Of a stretch of DNA of 31,198 nucleotides, positions 14,522 through 22,854 are shown one piece after another. Under the pieces are notes generated by a model. It was not told the origin of the DNA. It worked only from the letters and a program-made list of their open reading frames with translations, and ran no database searches. A program made the translations under genes and the position numbers. This stretch comes from a virus. Position 1 is the stretch's first letter. Every line of letters begins with the position of its first letter. The stretch is from the IMG/VR virus record IMGVR_UViG_3300048031_000124, positions 1-31,198 of that record; one strand, given 5' to 3'.

Positions 14522-17500
14522 TATGCAAGTCCTAAACATCTAAGAGCAGATACCATAGGAATTACTGAAGTGTTTGTTCCCTTACCTACAATCTTAACTG
14601 AGAAAGCACTGAACTCTGGCAAGTCTTCGACTGACCATTCGTTTTCTTTAAAGTTTCTAGCATCCGATTCTACTACAGTGTTTGGCGAACCATCACCATT
14701 AAAGTATGTCCACCCCAAATCATCAAACGGTGTTGAGTCATCATTTTTCAACACCTTATATAGTACTTCAACACCAGTAGTTTCGGGTTTAAATACATCT
14801 GCAACAACTCTTAGAGATGTAGCAGGAGTTTTTAGATTGACTTTTCTAGTGATATAAACCATTGCGTTGTTATCACCATCGGGGTCTGTTGACGGGATGT
14901 AATTAGTAACAGGACTTCCAGGCTCTCCAGGCACGTCTGCAGAAGTATCAATGTTGTTAATTCTATTCAATATCGCAATAGCACCAATTGTACCCACGTC
15001 TATGACTGGTGATATATTAGGTGTTGCTGATTGTAGTTGCAACGTACATGTAAAGGATTTCGTACTTGCCATTTCATTTTGTTCATTGATTGGCGATGCA
15101 ACAACACTTGATGTTCCAAAGTATGCGTTATCATTTAGTGTAATGAAATCTTGTGTTGAGTTTTTATCATATGCGTTCCCACCTTGGTTGTAACCTTCAG
15201 GCGTGTCCATAGGTGTTCTAGTTACTGCAGCCAAAACTCTTGTCAATGGCGGAATAACATTCGGAATCATTGTGTGTATAGAATCGTAATAGTAGTTTCT
15301 TGTTGCAAAAGAATTTGCTCCACCACCTACTGTAGATTCCAAGGCACCATAACTTGCTTTTAAATCATATGATGATAGGTCGGGTACTATTGTGAATGCA
15401 TCGATTTCTATATTACTAATAGTACTATATCCAAGAGTTTTATTCAACTCTTCGAGTGGGAACCCACCTAGAGTATCACCAACCGCATCGATAACTATTG
15501 TACAAGACGCTGTTCCACCATCAAAGTTTGTGAATGTTAAAGTGTTACCAACAGCATGTCCTTGGCCAGGGTTCGTAATAGTAGAACTAGTGATGTTATT
15601 ATTTACAACTACAATTTCTACAGAACAACCAGTACCACTACCAGTTGTACTTGTTTGTTGTACAGTATATGTACCAGCACTTGGTGTTCCCGATACACTA
15701 GGTGTTGCAATTCGTAATGCACCATTTAATGCATTACCTGTTAATCCACTTAGAATAACATTTGAATCTGACTTATACATACCATGTGAGTAGTTATATA
15801 CCTTCACATAGTTTTTACCAATGTATGTTTCAATCGGGTTCGATTGTAGTTTTGTAGTTGGTAATGCATCATTTTCAAATACCAATTTTGGTGTTTTTGA
15901 TTGATTAAATACAGCCCTTCTGATTGTAAACTTGAGGTCATCTTCCTGTGTAGCAGTCCATGTTGATGCGTTCTGTGATAAGAACAATGAACCAGCATAT
16001 GGTTGTCCAGCAATTGTCTGACCTGTTGCAATATCTTTTTCGCCCATTCTAGATATGAAAGCCTCATACTCATTTGAGTTAGAGTAAACTACGAAACAAT
16101 ACTCAACATCTTGTTGAAGGTATACTGGTGACTCAAAAGTAAATGATGTCGCCTTGCTTCCATCTTGTGATGTGGCCACAGCAGATGGGTTCAATGTTAC
16201 CACTGAGAAAGGCAATACTATTTGGCCAGGATAACCATTAACCATGTTTCTAATTTCAACAGAAACTGGGATATGTGTATCTTTAGACTGGAAGAATACA
16301 TCAATTCCAGTTGCAAAGGTACCACCTGATTGTTCTACTAGGAACGATTGAGCAAGTGGGTCACCCCATCCTCTTTCCATTTCGGGGAATTGAGGTTGTG
16401 TAAATCGACCTGTGAAATCTCGCCAACCATCGAACTCTTCCAAAACTGGTTCTGGCGGTATTATTGGAACAGGTGGAACCAAAACAGGTGGCGGAGTTGT
16501 ATCTTCCGGCAATGGAATGAAAACAGGCGGTGATTGAATTACTGATATAACAGGAACTTCAACCTCCACGATTCTTTCAATAATAACTTCTTCTATTAAA
16601 ATTTGTGGTGGAAGTTCAATGTAAACTTCTCTAATAGGTGGTATTTCGGGAATAGGTACTGGTGGTGCAACAGTATCCCAAGGCAAGACATTCGTCCTTT
16701 CGCCAGGTTTTGTAATCTGTCTTTCACCAGCTGTTCTTTCACGAATAACTCTACCATTTCTTGTAGATGTAATTTCAGTTTGAGTCGATGTTAAATGACC
16801 CTGAGCCTGATACATACCACTACCGTGTGAATTAGGTGATGATATATTATTGTAACTTGAAGTAACTCTTAATTCTCTTTGACCAGTAGGGAATTTACCG
16901 CCAGGCAAAAAGAAGTTCGCCTTCAGTTCACCATTTTTATCTGTCTTTGGAATTGATGCAAGTGAGACTGAACCATTATGTGAGTATACAGCAGTACTAG
17001 GTGCGATGAAACTATCTATTCTTTCGTTATCAAAGAAGAAATAATGGAATGTATTTGGTTTTAAGTTTGTACAATGTATCGCAATAGTTCTAGCACGCAT
17101 GAATGGTATAAGTGTTACACTTACAACTCTGTCATTTCTTGTTTCTACAAAGTCTTCAACAACACTTGTTGATACACCAGTTCTTGTTTGTGTTTCTACA
17201 GTCTCTGTAATCTCTCTTGTTACCTGAAATCCTGAAGTCCATCTACCATGTTGTGTTGGGTCTCCATTCCAAGAACCATTTGAAGTTGCTTGTACTTCAG
17301 TAGCAACAGTTTCGGGTTTACCCGCCCATGTAGTCTGCCATTCGTTCCAAACGGTTCCCATAGCATTTTTATTTTCAGACACAAGTGCATCGAAGTTACC
17401 TTCTCTATTAATTCTTACTTCTGGCAATTGGTCTCTGTCTTGCCATATATCTGTTTCGGGTGTTAACTTGACATTACCAAAGAAACTGAATACGTGATAT

Positions 17501-20500
17501 GGGTTGACATTGATATGTCTAGAGGACTTATCATTTTGTGCTAAATTGACATTTGTGTATGGTAAGGTAATTAAATCCCCTGTCTTCTGATAATCTGAAG
17601 AAAGAGCAGTGTTTAAAGATATATCAAAGAACTGTGAGAAGTTCTTAGGTCTCATAGCACCAAGTTCAGTGTCAATAGCAACGTTATAGTCGGGATGGTT
17701 AACATCTCCAACTCTGTGTCCTTTAAAGTTATCTACTAAAAATCCTGATTTAAATCTATCGAAACCATCGGAATCTAGTATCTGTTTTGTTTGTGTGTCT
17801 TTTTCTAATAGAGAAAGAGATGTAATTCTTTCTAAGTTAGTCACACGGCTATTAATCCTACCGATGTCTTTCATCGTATATCTACGATGGTCGTGTGACC
17901 TTACTTTAACATTTTTTAAACTAGCAGTATAAGCAGGAATCTCTAGTTCGAATAACTCAATAGCATCATCTATACCTTTTGGTTTAGTTGGTGATAGTGA
18001 AGGTATCCCTACTGCAGTTTGGAATGTGCCTGATTTGTGTAGATATACTTTATCGATTCTACCTACATAGAATTTTATGTCACCAGTTACACTTGAGCCT
18101 GGAACTGGGGAATCAGTTGTGATTGCATGTGTTTGCGTAATGCCATCTCTTGAGTCACCAAAGTTTCTACCTGTATCATAACCAAACGGAGCAAATACAG
18201 CACCAGTTGTATTATTTGATAAATCAATTGCGTTGGTTGGAGTAGATGCATTGTTTATTTTAAAATTAGAAGTTCCAAGAATCTGTCCAGCAACTGGTCT
18301 AAAGTCAATACAATCTGAGAGTTCGAATGTTCCATCGGGTTCTAAACCACCTAAGTCTATTCTATTGGGGGAATATACTGGTATGTCATCATAGTCGATT
18401 GACCTATATGATTCAACATCAAAATATTCTCCAGCACCAGCAGAAAAATAATCGAAACAAATAAGTAGTGGGCCGTTAGGAGAAGGTTCTCCAGTTTTTC
18501 TTGTTAGTTTTCCAAGGTCATAGTACCCATCTCTTTGACCATTGTCAAAGAAGTATCTACTCTTAATATCTTCTGAACCTTGATGTACGTTTGATATAGT
18601 AACAGATGCACCTGATGATGCGCCAACAATTACCTCACTCTCAACAAATGAACCACTAACCATTCTGTAATGAGATATAGCACCACTACCAGCATAGTAT
18701 ACTAATATTGCACGTGCATTTGATGTCTGTCCAACCAAAGTTTCGTATTGTGTAAATGTTCCAGTAACTGTACCAAAACTCGCATTCGGCATAACTGGTG
18801 CAGTTCCACCTTCGTATATTGCATGAATCTTATGAACGTCAGCAACACCTAGTGTAATTTCTTTATCATCATATGCAGTTCCATAAAAACCATTAGCACT
18901 TCTAGGTTGAGTGACTTTAAGCAATCTTGATTTGTTTAGTGTTTTGGAACGAGCTTTTGGCGAAGTCAACAATACTGTAGATGTAACTTTAAGAATCGCA
19001 CCACTATTGTTTGCTAGTGTACATGTTAACTGATTACCAGTCACATTTGGACTTAGGTTTTCGATGTCTAGTAAATCACCAGCATCGAATGCGTTACTAT
19101 CTGTAGATGCTTTTACTACTGCGATTGAGAAGTTATCTGTATTTCTTGCTTCGAAGGTTGCTTGTGAACCAGCACTAATAGTGAATGCACCACTGTTTAT
19201 TGTTACTATGTGTTGTCTTCTTACTTTAACATTCTTACCAGCATGTTCAGCAACCCAATCTCTAGGCCATGCGTAAATAGCTGCAGTTTGGTCTTGTTTA
19301 TGAATTCTAACTCTACGTCTTGTTACACTACCGTTTGAGATTGGAGATACGCCAGAGGTGGCGGTACATTGGGCATTGTTAGCATCTGTAACAGTTTGAA
19401 TAACTCTTTGGGTACCAGTACCGTCAATGATGATGTCACCTTCTTTAAGTTCGGTTGCGAATCTTGAACCAAATCCTGTTAGTGCGCCGCCTCCCGATAA
19501 TGAAATAGAACCCGATAAAGTATTGTCGGCATCTGCAACAGCATCACCAACGAATGTTTGTAAAGTATCATCTTTTGAAGCTTGTGTAACCCCACGAGTA
19601 CGGTCTACGTTATAGGTTCTTGTCTCTGTGATTGTTCCTGTTGCACTTGTCTTACCTTTAGTGGATATAGTATCACCAGTATAGAACCCACCAGTAACAT
19701 CGTGAATATACACAGTTGTGTTACTTGTGTTGTATGCAACAATACCTGTACCAACAATTTGACCTGCTGAGTTTGTAGATACTATTTGGTCACCTTCAGT
19801 AAATGTACCAGTAAATGTATTTGCTTTAACTTCAGTATACATTTTGATATCAAATAAATATATGTTCCATTGAGAAGCTTGGTTGTATTCGCCACTTGAA
19901 TCATCGACACCACTATGTAAGTCTATATTTCTAATACGTGCTTTACCAATATGCTTTCCAGCAAAACTTGGGGAACTAGCATTAACGTTTGTTGAATTCT
20001 GTACAGTATCATACAAGTCCATATCACCATATCTTTCTTGACTTGCATTTGTGCCTTCATTACCAAATTCTGGCAATCCATGTGCATTTGTGACTCTTAA
20101 AATATTACCTAATCTGACTGGTGTATTAGAACCAGCGAGTGTGACTGTTGACCTCGCTTTTGCAAAGTTTAGAGATGTTGTACCAATTTTATCAATCTCA
20201 AAACCTTTGACATACGCTTTACCTGGCGATATTTGCATAACAAATCTGTCTGCATCACCACCATATTGTTCAGTATAAAAACCGTTGTTTGTTGTGTTGT
20301 TTAAATGTTCTCTAAGACTATGTGTAAATTGATTGACAACAAAATCACCGTTAGCATCAAATGTTCTTCGTGCTAATGTTTGTTCAATCTGACCATACTG
20401 CGGTCTAGTGATTTTACTTTCGATGATACCACCATTAACTTTTACAAGTTCAATAAAGTCAGCATCATCTGTTGTGTCTAATTTAAATTTGGAGAGGACA

Positions 20501-21285
20501 AGTTCCATCTTAAGTCTGTCTGCACCAGCAGCATTCTCGTTTGATGTACCTTGTGAGTTGTCCAATAGTGTAGTGTCTGTTGCACTATCTATAATTGTTT
20601 CTGTTACGTTTAGACCTACTCTATAACTTGGAGCAGCAGAATATTTCTCTAGAACAATTTGTTGTTTATCTACTAAACAGAAGAATCCTCTAATAAAAAC
20701 AATACCTTCTGAAATACTAGCAAGAGATGCCCTACCTATCGGGTCGTCTGTAGTTGCTTTTATTGTAAACTGATTATTATTACCACCAACAACGTTAATC
20801 GTACCATCTTCAGAAATCGATACTTCCTGTAGTACCTCATTTTGATAGAATACAGGTGAGTTATAAACATCTGTACCCTGTGAATGGAAATGAAGGAATA
20901 GTGTTACAGGGTCGTCTGTAGTTTCTGCTGTAGAGTTTGTTACCTTTGCAACAACACCTGAACTTTTACCTTGAACATATTTACCATGAAATGCAGTTCT
21001 GTACGATTCAACCGATGTTTCGCCCTCAGCATTAGGATTAGCAGATTTAACCTTCACATAAAAGACATCCATATCAATATCAGATTCCGCACCTGTTACT
21101 AATGAACCTTCTTCAAAGATATGAGAACCAAATCTCTCAATCTGTCCTTGAAGAATGGATTGGGATTGTGTTAGTTCTCTTGCTTGTAGAGGACGCCCAG
21201 CTCGATAAAGTATTTTACTATACTTTTTATCTTCTGAGTAATCGTCATAATACGGAGATATATTTAAATCTGTCTTTTCTGGCAT
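14521..21285 (-). CDS. Giant DUF4815-type virion structural protein (2254 residues)
   Basis: Residues about 27-63 carry the LYRAGRPLQARELTQSQSI and QGQIERFGSHIFEEGS segments characteristic of DUF4815 proteins of T4-like marine phages. The DUF-like region appears to extend far beyond. Around residues 1390-1425 lies the IPFMRARTIAI...LKPNTFHYFFFD motif. A proline-rich stretch (about 1535-1615) separates this from a DPLAQSFLV-headed beta-rich domain (about 1635-1790). A Gly-rich GSGTG...GQGH module follows, and the C-terminus ends in VSALRCLGLA. Its position after gp8 is where T4 has its gp9-gp12 baseplate-periphery genes. It is probably a baseplate or fibre-attachment component. No strong Shine-Dalgarno is visible; GAGTGG lies before the ATG. 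Confidence 0.85.
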   Translation of the reverse strand: MPEKTDLNISPYYDDYSEDKKYSKILYRAGRPLQARELTQSQSILQGQIERFGSHIFEEGSLVTGAESDIDMDVFYVKVKSANPNAEGETSVESYRTAFHGKYVQGKSSGVVAKVTNSTAETTDDPVTLFLHFHSQGTDVYNSPVFYQNEVLQEVSISEDGTINVVGGNNNQFTIKATTDDPIGRASLASISEGIVFIRGFFCLVDKQQIVLEKYSAAPSYRVGLNVTETIIDSATDTTLLDNSQGTSNENAAGADRLKMELVLSKFKLDTTDDADFIELVKVNGGIIESKITRPQYGQIEQTLARRTFDANGDFVVNQFTHSLREHLNNTTNNGFYTEQYGGDADRFVMQISPGKAYVKGFEIDKIGTTSLNFAKARSTVTLAGSNTPVRLGNILRVTNAHGLPEFGNEGTNASQERYGDMDLYDTVQNSTNVNASSPSFAGKHIGKARIRNIDLHSGVDDSSGEYNQASQWNIYLFDIKMYTEVKANTFTGTFTEGDQIVSTNSAGQIVGTGIVAYNTSNTTVYIHDVTGGFYTGDTISTKGKTSATGTITETRTYNVDRTRGVTQASKDDTLQTFVGDAVADADNTLSGSISLSGGGALTGFGSRFATELKEGDIIIDGTGTQRVIQTVTDANNAQCTATSGVSPISNGSVTRRRVRIHKQDQTAAIYAWPRDWVAEHAGKNVKVRRQHIVTINSGAFTISAGSQATFEARNTDNFSIAVVKASTDSNAFDAGDLLDIENLSPNVTGNQLTCTLANNSGAILKVTSTVLLTSPKARSKTLNKSRLLKVTQPRSANGFYGTAYDDKEITLGVADVHKIHAIYEGGTAPVMPNASFGTVTGTFTQYETLVGQTSNARAILVYYAGSGAISHYRMVSGSFVESEVIVGASSGASVTISNVHQGSEDIKSRYFFDNGQRDGYYDLGKLTRKTGEPSPNGPLLICFDYFSAGAGEYFDVESYRSIDYDDIPVYSPNRIDLGGLEPDGTFELSDCIDFRPVAGQILGTSNFKINNASTPTNAIDLSNNTTGAVFAPFGYDTGRNFGDSRDGITQTHAITTDSPVPGSSVTGDIKFYVGRIDKVYLHKSGTFQTAVGIPSLSPTKPKGIDDAIELFELEIPAYTASLKNVKVRSHDHRRYTMKDIGRINSRVTNLERITSLSLLEKDTQTKQILDSDGFDRFKSGFLVDNFKGHRVGDVNHPDYNVAIDTELGAMRPKNFSQFFDISLNTALSSDYQKTGDLITLPYTNVNLAQNDKSSRHINVNPYHVFSFFGNVKLTPETDIWQDRDQLPEVRINREGNFDALVSENKNAMGTVWNEWQTTWAGKPETVATEVQATSNGSWNGDPTQHGRWTSGFQVTREITETVETQTRTGVSTSVVEDFVETRNDRVVSVTLIPFMRARTIAIHCTNLKPNTFHYFFFDNERIDSFIAPSTAVYSHNGSVSLASIPKTDKNGELKANFFLPGGKFPTGQRELRVTSSYNNISSPNSHGSGMYQAQGHLTSTQTEITSTRNGRVIRERTAGERQITKPGERTNVLPWDTVAPPVPIPEIPPIREVYIELPPQILIEEVIIERIVEVEVPVISVIQSPPVFIPLPEDTTPPPVLVPPVPIIPPEPVLEEFDGWRDFTGRFTQPQFPEMERGWGDPLAQSFLVEQSGGTFATGIDVFFQSKDTHIPVSVEIRNMVNGYPGQIVLPFSVVTLNPSAVATSQDGSKATSFTFESPVYLQQDVEYCFVVYSNSNEYEAFISRMGEKDIATGQTIAGQPYAGSLFLSQNASTWTATQEDDLKFTIRRAVFNQSKTPKLVFENDALPTTKLQSNPIETYIGKNYVKVYNYSHGMYKSDSNVILSGLTGNALNGALRIATPSVSGTPSAGTYTVQQTSTTGSGTGCSVEIVVVNNNITSSTITNPGQGHAVGNTLTFTNFDGGTASCTIVIDAVGDTLGGFPLEELNKTLGYSTISNIEIDAFTIVPDLSSYDLKASYGALESTVGGGANSFATRNYYYDSIHTMIPNVIPPLTRVLAAVTRTPMDTPEGYNQGGNAYDKNSTQDFITLNDNAYFGTSSVVASPINEQNEMASTKSFTCTLQLQSATPNISPVIDVGTIGAIAILNRINNIDTSADVPGEPGSPVTNYIPSTDPDGDNNAMVYITRKVNLKTPATSLRVVADVFKPETTGVEVLYKVLKNDDSTPFDDLGWTYFNGDGSPNTVVESDARNFKENEWSVEDLPEFSAFSVKIVGKGTNTSVIPMVSALRCLGLA
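14530..14533 (-). promoter_or_regulatory. Ribosome binding site supporting the GTG start at 14521
   Basis: AGGA on the minus strand lies 8 nt before GTG. No comparable signal precedes the alternative ATG at 14539. Confidence 0.5.
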
Positions 21286-21307
21286 AATTCCACTCTTTTA
21301 TTTTAAT

Positions 21308-21326
21308 GTGGGGAACAAGTCCCCAC
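21308..21326 (-). other. Hairpin between gp8 and the DUF4815 gene
   Basis: GTGGGGA (21308-21314) pairs with TCCCCAC (21320-21326) around a 5-nt loop, 4 nt after the gp8 stop codon. On the minus strand it is followed by ATTAAAATAAAAG rather than a T run. It may be a weak terminator, a processing site, or an mRNA-stabilising hairpin. Confidence 0.55.
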
Positions 21327-21329
21327 GAA

Positions 21330-22811
21330 TTACATTTCGATGATAAGTTTGATATCTTCGATTTGGTCAGCAGCACGTGTTACCGCACCTCTGTTTTCAA
21401 CATATAATAAATTACCACTAAATCTTTCTACTTCGGGGAATGCACTATCTACTGAAGAAACATCACTAATACTACTTGAACCTCTGAACACTGTGTCGGA
21501 AGAAGTGAAGTTTACATATGCACCTTTAGTATTAGCGATCGGCTGGTGAGTAACAACGTTACCACTTACTGAGATTACTCTAGATTTAGCAGTTCCCGAT
21601 ACTTCAGTACCAGCAGAAGCAATTAAATCATCAACCTCTAAAGAACTAGCGTTTGCAAGTGTCATTTTTGAACATACATTTGCAGTTGTATCTGTAAATA
21701 CAGATGTAGTACCCTTAGCAAATGGGTCTTGTAGAAGACCGATTCTTCTAAAGTCATTGTCTGTTGGGAAGTCGCCTGAACCTTCAGCAAACTCAAATCT
21801 TGAGTTTACAATGATATGGTTACCACCAAGTTCTTCAACTGGGTCTGCACCATGTCCGTTCATAGGTGAAATGATTGGTGTTAATACTGCACCCGAACCA
21901 GCAACAAGTCCTGATTGACCTGATTCAGCAAGTTCGATTGAAGCACGTTTGTAACCCGAACCATATGCGGTTGTAGTTAAGTTAACTGAATCGATAGCGC
22001 CATCACTACCAACAACAATTGAACATGTAGCACCTGTACCATCCCCAGCAATTGGAACTCCAGTATATGTTCCAGCAGTGTAACTTGCACCACCGTTGTC
22101 AACTCTTACGTGATATATGGCACCATTAACTGCACTATTCTCAACATCCCACAATGAAGAAGAATCGTCTGTTGCAGTAGACCCCAATGTACCATTACTA
22201 CCAGTACCAGCAACAGCTGCTACAGCACCAAGAGTTTTAACTGGGATGAAATCTGAAGTAACATATTTGATTGTATCAGCGGCAGTAACTGTATACATAT
22301 ACTTCCAAATATATCCTTGTGGATAAGCGTTGTTTGAACCATCAACATCTGCAGTGTAAATCAAAGATGTTGCTGATGTTCCTGTAGGTTTAACGTTTGA
22401 ACCAACTACAGCGCCTGCACTGTTTCTTGCAGTTCTAATACATTTGTATACATTGTAGTCATCTGTCATTACATAGAATTTACCACCCCATAGGTTACTA
22501 CCATTATTTGGTGTAGTGTTTCCTGTACTGTAATCGTGTGCATACTCATCGTAAATTGTGTTTAGAGTCCAATCGTATCTTGGTAAACAATGTGATACAT
22601 CACCACTACCCACTTTCTTCATTGAAAGCATGTCATCAAATGAATCCATCTCTTCGCTGGTTCCGTTTACTGGAACAGGGGGTGAAGTATCAGTTGGCCA
22701 TGCGTGTGACCTTCCTATGAAAATATACGTTGATGAAGCTGATTCACCAAAATCCTCTTTGAACTGTTTCGCATTATGGGTACGAAACTTTTCTGTTATA
22801 ATTGCTGCCAT
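21330..22811 (-). CDS. 8: Baseplate wedge protein gp8
   Basis: The ends match T4 gp8. The N-terminal part has TEKFRTHN, GRSHAW (33-38), PRYDW (77-81), VYKC (121-124) and GYIWKYMY (166-173), equivalent to T4 SKFRTE, GRSEPW, PRRDW, VYRC and GYVWEYLF. The C-terminus LLYVENRGAVTRAADQIEDI parallels the T4 end MIYMENRPPIIMAMDQTEEI. It is 493 residues against 334 in T4; the surplus is mostly at about 200-325, a Gly-rich stretch with GGASYTAG, GDGTGATCSIVV and GSGYKRA elements. gp8 is a dimer in the T4 wedge. A TAGGAG ribosome site and a perfect late promoter precede it. Confidence 0.9.
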   Translation of the reverse strand: MAAIITEKFRTHNAKQFKEDFGESASSTYIFIGRSHAWPTDTSPPVPVNGTSEEMDSFDDMLSMKKVGSGDVSHCLPRYDWTLNTIYDEYAHDYSTGNTTPNNGSNLWGGKFYVMTDDYNVYKCIRTARNSAGAVVGSNVKPTGTSATSLIYTADVDGSNNAYPQGYIWKYMYTVTAADTIKYVTSDFIPVKTLGAVAAVAGTGSNGTLGSTATDDSSSLWDVENSAVNGAIYHVRVDNGGASYTAGTYTGVPIAGDGTGATCSIVVGSDGAIDSVNLTTTAYGSGYKRASIELAESGQSGLVAGSGAVLTPIISPMNGHGADPVEELGGNHIIVNSRFEFAEGSGDFPTDNDFRRIGLLQDPFAKGTTSVFTDTTANVCSKMTLANASSLEVDDLIASAGTEVSGTAKSRVISVSGNVVTHQPIANTKGAYVNFTSSDTVFRGSSSISDVSSVDSAFPEVERFSGNLLYVENRGAVTRAADQIEDIKLIIEM

Positions 22812-22843
22812 TTTTAGTTATCTCCTACAGATATTTATTATAC

Positions 22844-22851
22844 TATTTATA
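22844..22851 (-). promoter_or_regulatory. T4-type late promoter TATAAATA for gp8
   Basis: A perfect box on the minus strand in the context GTATAAATAGTAT, identical over these 13 bases to the box at 5302. Here the ATG is 32 nt downstream and TAGGAGA lies between, so this transcript would have a normal leader. A second box-like AATAAATA is at 22832-22839. Confidence 0.85.
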
Positions 22852-22854
22852 CAG

